Shown here: positions 1 through 7,448 of the stretch, piece after piece
Numbering within the stretch: the stretch's first letter is position 1
Layout: every line of letters begins with the position of its first letter
Origin: Streptomyces sp. DG2A-72
GTDB lineage: Bacteria; Actinomycetota; Actinomycetes; Streptomycetales; Streptomycetaceae
Reading direction: 5' to 3'
Assembly: GCF_030499575.1 (NCBI RefSeq)
Contig: NZ_JASTLC010000001.1
Location: 6,286,001 to 6,350,000 of the forward strand
DNA: 64,000 bases
The notes under the pieces: generated by a model
The model's input: only the letters and a program-made list of their open reading frames with translations
Told to the model about the DNA's origin: nothing
Database searches by the model: none
Translations under genes and position numbers: made by a program

Positions 1-255
1 AACGCCGCCAAGTACGGTGGCGAGGGCGGCGCCGTCCAGGTCTTTGCCGAAGTGGAGGGGAAGACGGTCTTCGTGTCCGTCCGGGACCGCGGACCGGGCT
101 TCGATCTCGACTCGATACCCGCCGACCGTATGGGTGTCAGAGAATCGATCATCGGCCGCATGGAGCGCAACGGCGGTTCGGCCCGGCTGCGTCCGGTGCC
201 GGACGGCGGCACGGAGGTCGAGCTGGAGATGGAGAGGGCGGAGAAGACGACATGA
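1..255 (+). CDS. Sensor histidine kinase, C-terminal end (partial)
   Basis: Only the last 84 codons are in the window; the gene starts to the left. The fragment is the ATP-binding HATPase_c domain: an N-box (NAAKYGG) at the very edge and a G1-type box DRGPGFD follow in order, and a short GG(S)..E-type beta-strand end closes it. The stop overlaps the start of the downstream LuxR-type regulator (ATGA), so the two are translationally coupled and almost certainly a cognate two-component pair. The sensor part is not visible, so the stimulus is unknown. Confidence 0.88.
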   Translation, partial: NAAKYGGEGGAVQVFAEVEGKTVFVSVRDRGPGFDLDSIPADRMGVRESIIGRMERNGGSARLRPVPDGGTEVELEMERAEKTT

Positions 256-989
256 GCGACCCGACCGAGGCAAACGGTACGGCGGGAGCGGCGGAGTCGG
301 CCGAGTCCGCCCAGGCGGGCGGCGGCGAGCGCCGCGTCCGTGTAGTCCTCGTCGACGACCACCGCATGTTCCGTACCGGCGTACAGGCCGAGATCGGACA
401 GACCGAGCAGACCGGCGTCGAAGTCGTCGGCGAGGCCGCGGACGTCGACCAGGCGGTCACGGTCATCACCGCGACCCGGCCCGAGGTCGTTCTCCTCGAT
501 GTGCACCTCCCGGGTGGCGGCGGGGTCGAAGTGCTGCGCCGCTGCGCCCCGTTGATGGCGGACACCGAGCAGCCCGTCCGCTTCCTCGCCCTGTCCGTCT
601 CGGACGCGGCGGAGGACGTGATCGGCGTGATCCGGGGCGGCGCGCGAGGATACGTGACGAAGACGATCACGGGAACGGACCTGGTCGCCTCCATCTTCCG
701 TGTGCAGGAAGGCGACGCGGTCTTCTCGCCGAGGCTCGCCGGGTTCGTCCTGGACGCCTTCGCCTCGACGGACGCCCCTCCCGTGGACGAGGACCTCGAC
801 CGCCTCACCCAGCGCGAGCGCGAAGTGCTGCGCCTGATCGCCCGTGGCTATGCCTACAAGGAGATCGCCAAGCAGCTGTTCATCTCCGTGAAGACGGTCG
901 AGTCCCATGTCTCGGCGGTGCTGAGGAAGCTTCAGCTGTCCAACCGACATGAGCTGACCCGGTGGGCGACGGCACGGCGGCTGGTCTGA
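252..989 (+). CDS. LuxR/NarL-family response regulator
   Basis: 245 aa. A receiver domain spans about residues 29-150: acidic pair DD at 35-36, phospho-acceptor Asp83 in LLDVHLPG, and Lys137 in GYVTK. A C-terminal LuxR-type helix-turn-helix follows from about residue 180 (LTQREREVLRLIARG and KTVESHVSAVLRKL). The ATG overlaps the stop of the kinase fragment, so it is its output partner. The N-terminal 25 residues are Ala/Glu/Gly-rich and look like a flexible leader. Target genes cannot be told from the window; the neighbours on the right are on the other strand. Confidence 0.93.
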   Translation: MSDPTEANGTAGAAESAESAQAGGGERRVRVVLVDDHRMFRTGVQAEIGQTEQTGVEVVGEAADVDQAVTVITATRPEVVLLDVHLPGGGGVEVLRRCAPLMADTEQPVRFLALSVSDAAEDVIGVIRGGARGYVTKTITGTDLVASIFRVQEGDAVFSPRLAGFVLDAFASTDAPPVDEDLDRLTQREREVLRLIARGYAYKEIAKQLFISVKTVESHVSAVLRKLQLSNRHELTRWATARRLV

Positions 990-1022
990 CCACGGACGGG
1001 GGCGGTACGAGAGCGCCGCGGT

Positions 1023-1655
1023 TCAGTGGTGGCCCGGCCGCGGCGCCGGGCCCAGTGCCCGCACGGCCCAGCGGTAGTGCCGTACGGCCTTGATCACGCC
1101 TATCAGACCCGTCAGCCACAGGATCGTGCCGATGCCCATGTCGAGGGCGACATCGCTGTAGCGCGTGCGGTCCGGCTCCGCACCGACCGCTGAGGCGAAC
1201 GACGCCCACAGGCCGATCACGCAGAGCGCGACGGAGGAGAGCAGCCAGAAGAGGCTGAGGCCGGGGGAGCGGAGACCGGCGTCCGTCGCCGGGTCGCTGT
1301 CCAACTGCAGCCAGGCGTCGAGGAGTTGCCGTATTCGATGGTCGCGGCGGATGGCGTGGGCCAGGGTGATGACCGACGGGGACAGGGCCGCGAGGCCGAG
1401 CAGCGCGAAGACGGGGCCGAGGAGGAAGCCGAGCGGATCCCGCTCCTCCAGCTGCTGCAGCGGGATCACCAGCAGCGCCCACCCGATGATCGCGGAGAGC
1501 GCCAGCAGCCACAGCAGCAGTACCCGGTGGACCCCGATGCTGCACCGGCGCAACTCCTCCAGCGCCCGCCACCGGTCCGCCAGCAAGGCCGCCCGGTCCG
1601 GCCACATCCTGCTGTGCGGCGGTGGGGGAGGCGGCGGCAGTGGGGAGCGCGGCAT
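1023..1655 (-). CDS. Hypothetical integral membrane protein
   Basis: About 210 aa. I chose ATG 1655 because GAGAAGG lies 5 nt upstream; GTG 1661 (two codons more) is also open. A short Pro-rich N-terminus (eight prolines in a run) is followed by four hydrophobic segments, around VLLLWLLALSAIIGWALL, FLLGPVFALLGLAAL, LFWLLSSVALCVIGLW and IGTILWLTGLIGVI. The C-terminal tail is short and basic. It is convergent with the response regulator, 33 bp away. I do not recognise a family; nothing suggests a catalytic function. Confidence 0.7.
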   Translation of the reverse strand: MPRSPLPPPPPPPHSRMWPDRAALLADRWRALEELRRCSIGVHRVLLLWLLALSAIIGWALLVIPLQQLEERDPLGFLLGPVFALLGLAALSPSVITLAHAIRRDHRIRQLLDAWLQLDSDPATDAGLRSPGLSLFWLLSSVALCVIGLWASFASAVGAEPDRTRYSDVALDMGIGTILWLTGLIGVIKAVRHYRWAVRALGPAPRPGHH

Positions 1656-1755
1656 CGACACCTTCTCGGGGCACGGGACGTCGTACGAAGCGTTTCGCAG
1701 ACGCTACCGTGCCGACGTGGGCATGCCACGCCCTGTGGTGTGCCGGCGGACACCT

Positions 1756-2808
1756 TCACGCCACCCGCGTCGCCCCCGCGAACGGCATCTCGTCGATGGG
1801 CGCCAGCCGTACCGGCGCCGAGGGGTTGGGGGCGTGGATCATCCGGCCGTTGCCGACGTAGAGGCCGACATGGCTGATGCCGGAGTAGAAGAACACCAGG
1901 TCGCCCGGGAGGAGTTCGGCGCGGGAGACCCGGCGGCCGGCGTCGATCTGGGCGTAGGTCGTACGGGGCAGGGAGATGCCCGCGGAGCGGTACGCGGCCT
2001 GCATGAGGCCCGAGCAGTCGAAGGCGTCGGGACCGGTCGCGCCCCACACATAGGGGCTGCCGAGCTTCTGGTAGGCGTACGAAACGGCGGAGGCCGCACG
2101 GGCGTTGGGCGCCGTCACCGGTCCTGTCAGGCCGTCCCGTGCGCCCGTACGTGAGGCGCGGCCGGTGTCCGCGAGCGGGGCCCGCTCCTCGGCCGTCAGC
2201 TCGGACAGCAGCCGCCGGGCCGCGTCCAGCTTGCCGGTGACCGTCTTCTTGTGCCGTTTCAGCTCGGCCTGCCGGGACGACAGCGAGGTCAGCTCGATGT
2301 GCGCGGCGCCGCGCAGCTGCTCGATCTCGCGCAGCTGCTTGCGTACGCGGGCGACGGACGCGGCCTGACGGCTGCCCGCACGTTCGGCGAACTCGGCGCC
2401 CTGGAGGTATCCGTCCGGGTCGGCGGAGAGCGCGAGCTGGAGCGCGGGGTCGAGGCCGCCGTCGCGGTACTGTGCCGCCGCCATCGAACCCAGCGCGGCC
2501 CGCTCGGAGTTGAGGCCGTCCGTCTTGCGCGCCGCCTCGTCCCGCAGGTCCCGCAGGCGCTGCTCGGTCGCCTCCGCCTTCTCCTTCGCGCCGTTGTACT
2601 TCTCGGTGGCGACCTCCGCCTCCTGGTACAGCTTGTCCACCTTCGCCTTGACCTGAGCGGGCGTCAGCTCCGGCTCCGCGTGCCCGGTCCCGTCCAGGCC
2701 GGTCGCGGTCGCGGCGCCCGCGAGGGCGATCGTGGCGGCCGTACGGACCGAGGTGCCGCCGGTCGAACGCTGTCGGGGCTTGCGGTGCGCTGCCACGTGG
2801 ACCTGCAC
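1756..2808 (-). CDS. Secreted NlpC/P60 (C40) peptidoglycan endopeptidase
   Basis: 350 aa from GTG 2808; GTG 2796 (four codons in, giving the common Streptomyces start VAAHRKPRQ) is the likelier start by comparison with family members. An N-terminal hydrophobic segment marks export. Residues about 50-210 form a long coiled coil. The C-terminal NlpC/P60 domain has the catalytic Cys in DAFDCSGL, the His in GISHVGLY and a following acceptor His in MIHAPNPS. Such enzymes cut D-Glu-DAP stem-peptide bonds in the wall. It has the same layout as the gene at 4633-5796, but no c-di-AMP riboswitch is seen upstream of this copy. Confidence 0.9.
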   Translation of the reverse strand: MQVHVAAHRKPRQRSTGGTSVRTAATIALAGAATATGLDGTGHAEPELTPAQVKAKVDKLYQEAEVATEKYNGAKEKAEATEQRLRDLRDEAARKTDGLNSERAALGSMAAAQYRDGGLDPALQLALSADPDGYLQGAEFAERAGSRQAASVARVRKQLREIEQLRGAAHIELTSLSSRQAELKRHKKTVTGKLDAARRLLSELTAEERAPLADTGRASRTGARDGLTGPVTAPNARAASAVSYAYQKLGSPYVWGATGPDAFDCSGLMQAAYRSAGISLPRTTYAQIDAGRRVSRAELLPGDLVFFYSGISHVGLYVGNGRMIHAPNPSAPVRLAPIDEMPFAGATRVA

Positions 2809-3210
2809 GTCCTTTCGTACGACCGCCGGTGCGTGGGCGCGGCGGCTCTGCGTCCGGCGGCGGCCCGCACAGGGGGAGCTGACCGCCGCCGGACCTTCTC
2901 GGCGGGTGATCGACTGCCGCCCCTGGCCCGGGCGGCGGTGGGGAGCCGGTCACCTGGGGGAGGACGCTAAACCCGGGTGTGTCGGACGGGTAACGCATTG
3001 CGCGGAACTGACGCGAGCGGACCGCGCGGTGACCGTAAGTGATCGTGATCCCGTTCCGGGGCCGTCGACTTCACGCAGTGTGGTGACCGAAGTGCGGATT
3101 CCGGGACCCCCGGGGATGGCGGGCTGCTATGGACCGCATATATGCACCCTCCGTGCGAAGGGCGGGCCGGTGTCATGTGCCGCGTACGTCTCTGATTAGG
3201 CTCCGGCCTC
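2809..3210. other. 402-bp intergenic region between divergent genes
   Basis: No supported gene. It should hold the promoter of the NlpC/P60 gene (leftward) and that of the small membrane protein (rightward). For the latter, TAGGCT at 3197-3202 fits a TANNNT -10 box placing the RNA start at or next to the ATG at 3211, i.e. a leaderless mRNA, in line with the lack of a good ribosome-binding site there. The conserved c-di-AMP riboswitch core seen upstream of the second NlpC/P60 gene is absent. Confidence 0.5.
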
Positions 3211-3564
3211 ATGGACGTACTCATCCATCTCTTCGTCGGCCTGCACATCATCGGCATCGCCGCCCTGCTCGGCGGCTTCTTCACCCAGATGAAGGCGATG
3301 GGCCAGGGCACCGCCCGCTTCGTCCCCGCGATGCTGCACGGCGCGCTGACGATGCTGGTCACCGGCGCGATCCTGGTCGGCCTCAACCAGGCCGACGACC
3401 AGTCCGTCAACAACGTCAAGATCGGTGTGAAGCTGGCGCTGCTGGTCGTGATCCTCGGGCTCGTCTATGTGAAGCGCGACGACGAGAAGGTGGAGAAGCC
3501 GCTGTTCGGCCTGGTCGGACTGCTGACCACGGCGAACGTCTTCATCGCGGTGCTGTGGACCTGA
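3211..3564 (+). CDS. Small four-helix membrane protein
   Basis: 117 aa. Four hydrophobic segments are visible: residues about 4-24 (LFVGLHIIGIAALLGGFF), 43-63, 71-90 (KLALLVVILGLVYV) and 97-117. There is no signal peptide or soluble domain. The ATG lacks a clear ribosome-binding site and may be translated from a leaderless mRNA. The 3' end overlaps by 23 bp the 3' end of the broken transporter on the other strand. It is widespread in Streptomyces as a protein of unknown function; I cannot name a role. Confidence 0.78.
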   Translation: MDVLIHLFVGLHIIGIAALLGGFFTQMKAMGQGTARFVPAMLHGALTMLVTGAILVGLNQADDQSVNNVKIGVKLALLVVILGLVYVKRDDEKVEKPLFGLVGLLTTANVFIAVLWT

Positions 3565-4544
3565 CGTCCTGCGGTGCGGCGGCGGAGGTGACGGCGGCCC
3601 GCGCGGCAGTGATCGCCCCGGCTGCGACCGCGAGCCAGGCGGCCACCGCGATCCGCAGCAGCACCTCACCCAGCCCCTCCAGCCACGGCACATCGAGGGC
3701 GGAGGACACCGAGAGCGTCGCCGCCGCCGTCATCCCCAACGGGAAGACGGTCGCCCAGCGCCGCACGTCGTAGCCCAGCCGAGGGCGGGCGAACTCGGCG
3801 ACGAGCAGGACGGCGTACCAGGCCAGGTCGAGCACGAGCACCACGGCGGTCATGAAGCGCAGGACGCCGTCGTTGTCGTCGTTCCAGAGGTACAGGGCCG
3901 CGCTGTCGGCGGCGACGATTTTCGACCCGGCGAGCGCGGAGATGGCGAGTGCGCCGCCCGCGACCCAGTGATCACCGGCCCCTTCGGCCACCTGCCGCAG
4001 ATCGAAGCAGGCCAGCGCGACGCAGTACAGCACAAGACCCAGCCAGAACAGCACCATCGCCGCCCGCGCGAGCCAGGCCGCCCCTCGGCGGCAGCCAGTG
4101 TGGCGCCGAGCACCGCGAGTCCCTGCGTGGCCACGCAGCCCAGGAACACCGCGCCCGGCATACGCCGCCGCCAGTGCCGTACGACGGCGAAGAGCAGCAC
4201 CGGCCACAGCACGGCGGCGGCCAGCGCGAGCAGCGCCTCGGCTAGCGGCTGCCGGCCCAGGCCGAGAAACGCGTACCCAGGACCGTCGTCGCCGCCACGG
4301 CGGTGAGCGCGCCCGGCGTCGCCGCCTCCGCGACCCACCTCTCCCGCTGCCGCAGCAGCCGTACGGCGAAGTCCGCGGCCAGCCCCAGCCACGCCGCGCA
4401 GGCCACCGCGAGGGCGATACGGGACAGGACCTCGTACCCCGTCAGATGCAGACCGACCGACATGACGCCGGTCGCCATCACGGCGGCACCGGCCGCCGGC
4501 GAGCGCTGTGCCCACCAGGCGCGGAGGGGAGAGGGGCGGGGCAT
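3542..4544 (-). pseudogene. Frameshifted TDT-family (TehA / dicarboxylate-type) transporter
   Basis: Conceptually about 334 aa, but the reading frame changes twice. The N-terminal part (from ATG 4544, MPRPSPLRAWW) runs to a stop at 4242. The middle part (LAEALLALAAAVLWPVLLF) is in a second frame. The C-terminal part (MVLFWLGLVLYCVALACF to the stop at 3542) is in a third. Each switch equals a single missing base, near 4250-4275 and near 4060-4095. About ten hydrophobic segments spread over the three frames match the tellurite-resistance/dicarboxylate transporter fold. Either it is a decayed gene or there are two assembly errors. Function of family members: export of small organic or oxy-anions. 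Confidence 0.75.
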
Positions 4545-4632
4545 GGGCCCGATGGTAGGGAGCGGCACGCGCCCTGAGAGCGGGGCACGCGCGCGTGCGT
4601 ACGGAAACCCCCTGTGCCGCGTCCCTGTCCCC

Positions 4633-5796
4633 TCAGGCCGGCCGTACCACGCTGTGGATCGACGACTCACCGTCGTAGTAGATCGACTCCTCGCGCACAT
4701 AGGCCCCCGGCTTCGGTGCGTGGATCATCATGCCGTTGCCGATGTAGATGCCGACGTGGCTGATGTCGTCGTAGAAGAAGACCAGGTCGCCGGGTTGGGC
4801 GGCGGAGAGGGAGACGGTCGTGCCGGCGTTCACCTGGTCCCAGGTGGTGCGCGGGAGGGAGATGCCGGCGGCGTTCCAGGCGGCCTGGGTGAGGCCGGAG
4901 CAGTCGTAGGAGCCGGGGCCGGTGGCGCCCCAGACGTACGGCTTGCCGATCGTGGAGCGGGCGAAGGCGAGGACCTTCTCGGCCTTGGCGGCGTACGAGG
5001 AGTCGGCCACGGAGGTGTCGGAGGACTCCGACGTGCCGGTGCCGCTCTCCTGCTGCTGTTGCGCCGCCTCCTGGGCCGCCGCCTCCGCCGCGGCCTGCTG
5101 CCTGGCGAGTTCCGCGGCCTTGCGCTCGGCCTCTTGCTGCTTCTGCCGCTCGATCTGCGCGAGCCGCGCCTTCTCCTCGGCGGTCAGCTTCGACAGCAGC
5201 TCGCGCGCGTCGGCCAGCTTCTGCTGGACGGTCGTCTTGGCGGTCTTCAGGTCGCCCTGCGACTCGGTGAGCGTCTCGAGGCTCGCGGTGGCTTCCCGGC
5301 GCTTCTCCATCGTCGCGGACTGCTGCGTGACGAAGTCGTCGACCGCCTCCTTCTGACGGCCGGTCATCCGGCTCATCAGCTGGGTCTGGTCGAAGTAGTC
5401 CTGCGGGGTGTCCGCGAGCAGGAAGGTCGCCGTGTCGGGGGCGGAGGCGCCGGTGCGGTACTGGGCGGAGGCGAAGGAACCCAGTTCCTCGCGCGCCTCG
5501 TTGAGTTTCTGTGTGCGCTGCGCGACGTCGTCGAGGAGGGTGTCGACGCGCTTGCGCTGCTTGGTGGTCTTCTCTTTCGCCGAGTTGTACTTCTCGGTCG
5601 CCGACTCGGCCTGGCGGTAGAGGTCGCCGACCTTCTTCTCGACCTCTTCGAGACTCGGCTTGTCGTCGGCCGCGGGAGCGGCGTTGGCCGACTGGGACAG
5701 CAGGGCCACGGAGGTGAGGGCCGCCGTGGCGAGGGCGGGGGTCCGTATGCCTGCGACGCGCGAACCCGAAGGACGCGACTTGCGGTGCGACGCCAA
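4633..5796 (-). CDS. Secreted NlpC/P60 endopeptidase under a c-di-AMP riboswitch
   Basis: 387 aa from TTG 5796 (LASHRKSRPS), chosen because AAGGAG lies about 10 nt upstream and because this start fits the family and the riboswitch; the open frame runs on to 5907 but that stretch is the riboswitch. A signal segment ends near SQSANAAPAA. A long coiled coil follows (about 45-260, Ala/Gln/Glu-rich, with repeated AAAEAAAQEAAQQQQ-like sequence). The C-terminal NlpC/P60 domain has Cys in GSYDCSGL and His in DISHVGIY, then MIHAPKPG. It should cleave stem peptides during growth or spore resuscitation. Control by c-di-AMP ties wall cutting to osmotic state. Confidence 0.93.
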   Translation of the reverse strand: MASHRKSRPSGSRVAGIRTPALATAALTSVALLSQSANAAPAADDKPSLEEVEKKVGDLYRQAESATEKYNSAKEKTTKQRKRVDTLLDDVAQRTQKLNEAREELGSFASAQYRTGASAPDTATFLLADTPQDYFDQTQLMSRMTGRQKEAVDDFVTQQSATMEKRREATASLETLTESQGDLKTAKTTVQQKLADARELLSKLTAEEKARLAQIERQKQQEAERKAAELARQQAAAEAAAQEAAQQQQESGTGTSESSDTSVADSSYAAKAEKVLAFARSTIGKPYVWGATGPGSYDCSGLTQAAWNAAGISLPRTTWDQVNAGTTVSLSAAQPGDLVFFYDDISHVGIYIGNGMMIHAPKPGAYVREESIYYDGESSIHSVVRPA

Positions 5797-5817
5797 GGGA
5801 GGCGACTCCTTCCATCT

Positions 5818-5966
5818 TCCGCCTACCGAGTTAGCTGTCGGGTTCGGGCGGGTGGTTCGGAAGGGTTGCCCTACGACCGCTTCCCGAGGGAAGTCCGGTC
5901 GATTCACCCCAAGTTCGGTGGGTCCCCGGCTCCGGTCCGCCCCGTGGGCGCGCCGGACTCGGCGGA
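5818..5966 (-). promoter_or_regulatory. c-di-AMP (ydaO/yuaA) riboswitch
   Basis: On the minus strand the conserved ydaO blocks appear in the right order: GCCGGGGACCCA (5930-5919), GGGGTGAATC (5910-5901), TAGGGCAACCCTTCCGAACC (about 5873-5854) and GACAGCTAACTCGGTAGGC (5839-5821). The ends pair perfectly as stem P1 (TCCGCC at 5966-5961 with GGCGGA at 5823-5818). It ends about 20 nt before the TTG start of the NlpC/P60 gene. In Streptomyces this class represses wall hydrolases when c-di-AMP is high; that mode is known for the class, not shown here. Confidence 0.93.
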
Positions 5967-6237
5967 GGCCGTACGGCCCGGCGACGTTCGCCGGTAGGGG
6001 TCGTGCGGCCTGGAGGAACGCTAGCCAACTCGTGTGGCCCCTGTGAAGGTTGATGGGCGATATGCCCGATACATTTTCGTGACCTTAGCCCAGGGCATCG
6101 CTCCCCGTGGTCAATATGGAGGGATCTGCGGCGAGTTGTTCGTATTTTGTCCGGAGTGGCCTCGTCCGCCCGCTTCGGGGCGGTAGCTTCCAGCCAGCCA
6201 CGGTCGGGAGCCGTGGCGGCTGAGAGGGGGTACGGCC

Positions 6238-7326
6238 ATGAGGAAACGCACCGCACTCGTCATCGCCACAGGAGTCGCACTCACCGCCACCGCGGGCATC
6301 GCACCCGCGAGCGCAGGCGCCGGACAGGACGGCCGCACGGGCGGCAAACCCGTCGTCCGCGTGATCGCGAAGGGCCTCGACAATCCACGCCAGCTGTCGT
6401 ACGACCACGGGCGCCTGTACGTCGCCGAGGCGGGCCGCGGCGGCAAGAAATGCATCGGGGAGGGGCCGGAGGGCGAGACCTGCATCGGTCTCTCGTCGGC
6501 CGTCACCAAGATCTACTGGAACGGGGGTGCATGGAAGCACTACAGGGTGGTGCAGGGACTGCCCTCGGCCGCCGCCCCGGACGGAGGCTTCGCGACCGGC
6601 GTCGACGGGGTCTCCGCGCGGCACGGCAAGGTCTGGGGCGTGGAGACCTTCGCCCCGCCGGAGGCCGGAGTGCCCACGACCCCGCCCTGGAACAAGCTCG
6701 GCAAGCTGCTGAAGATCACCCACGGCAAGGCGAAGATCGCCGCGGACATCGCTGCCGTGGAGCTGAAGCACAATCCGCACAAGGCATCCGTGGAGTCCAA
6801 CCCGTACGCCGTCCTCGCGCTCCCCGACGGCCGCAAGATCGTCGCGGACGCCGCAGGCAACGACCTGATCGAGGTCTCGCCGTCAGGCCGGGCCCGCCCC
6901 TTCACCGTCTTCCCGGACCACGACAAGAACCAGTCCGTCCCCACCTCCCTGGCGCTCGGCCCCGACGGAAAGCTCTACGTCGGCGAGCTCAACGGTGAGA
7001 CCGAGAAGCCCACCGCGCGCGTGTGGCAGGTCGACCCCTGGACCGGCAAGATCCTCGGCTGGAAGTCCGGCTTCGGCTCGATCACCGGCCTCGCCGTCAA
7101 CGACAAGGGCGACCTGTACGTCAGCCAGCTCTTCGCGGGCGTCGTCACCAAGGTCTCCCACGGCAAGCGGACGAACGTGAAGGTGCCGTTCCCGGCGGGC
7201 GTGGCCGTCGACCCGTACGACGGCAAGGTCTATGTCTCGGCCTGGTCCGTCGCCGACCGGGACGGAACAGATCTGGGGCAGGGGAAGACGCCGGGCGGCC
7301 AGGTCTGGAAGATCCTCGGCTTCTGA
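6238..7326 (+). CDS. Secreted ScyD/ScyE-family beta-propeller-like protein
   Basis: 362 aa. The signal peptide is residues 1-28 (RKRTALVIATGVALTATAG, cleavage after ASA). The mature part shows the repeated blades typical of ScyD/ScyE and SMP-30/NHL-like propellers: PRQLSYDHGRLYVAEAG, SSAVTKIYW, PYAVLALPDGRKIVADAAGN, TSLALGPDGKLYVGELNG and GDLYVSQLF. ScyD/ScyE were named from the cyanobacterial scytonemin cluster, but Streptomyces members lie outside such clusters and have no proven role. It stands alone between the riboswitch-controlled gene and pcrA. Substrate or partner unknown. Confidence 0.85.
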   Translation: MRKRTALVIATGVALTATAGIAPASAGAGQDGRTGGKPVVRVIAKGLDNPRQLSYDHGRLYVAEAGRGGKKCIGEGPEGETCIGLSSAVTKIYWNGGAWKHYRVVQGLPSAAAPDGGFATGVDGVSARHGKVWGVETFAPPEAGVPTTPPWNKLGKLLKITHGKAKIAADIAAVELKHNPHKASVESNPYAVLALPDGRKIVADAAGNDLIEVSPSGRARPFTVFPDHDKNQSVPTSLALGPDGKLYVGELNGETEKPTARVWQVDPWTGKILGWKSGFGSITGLAVNDKGDLYVSQLFAGVVTKVSHGKRTNVKVPFPAGVAVDPYDGKVYVSAWSVADRDGTDLGQGKTPGGQVWKILGF

Positions 7327-7416
7327 GCCGGCCGGAACTTCGCGGACCCGGAACTTCGCGAACTCTGAGACCCTTGGGGCTTTGGAAATCGGCGATGTTC
7401 TCAGGGCGGCGGCGGG

Positions 7417-7439
7417 CTGTCAGTGGGGCGCCCTAAACT
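7417..7439 (+). promoter_or_regulatory. PafBC-type DNA-damage promoter of pcrA
   Basis: CTGTCAGTG (7417-7425), exactly 8 bases, then TAAACT (7434-7439). This matches the RecA-independent damage promoter TTGTCRGTG-N8-TANNNT except for the first base. The predicted RNA start (about 7446-7449) falls at the ATG 7449, so the message would be leaderless or nearly so. The motif definition is established in mycobacteria; its use here is inferred. Confidence 0.7.
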
Positions 7440-7448
7440 CGGAGAGCG

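Noticed and set aside
4667..5815. ATG 5815 (a good distance from the riboswitch) as start of a 382-residue protein
   Set aside because: Out of frame with the NlpC/P60 domain; gives an Arg-rich nonsense protein.
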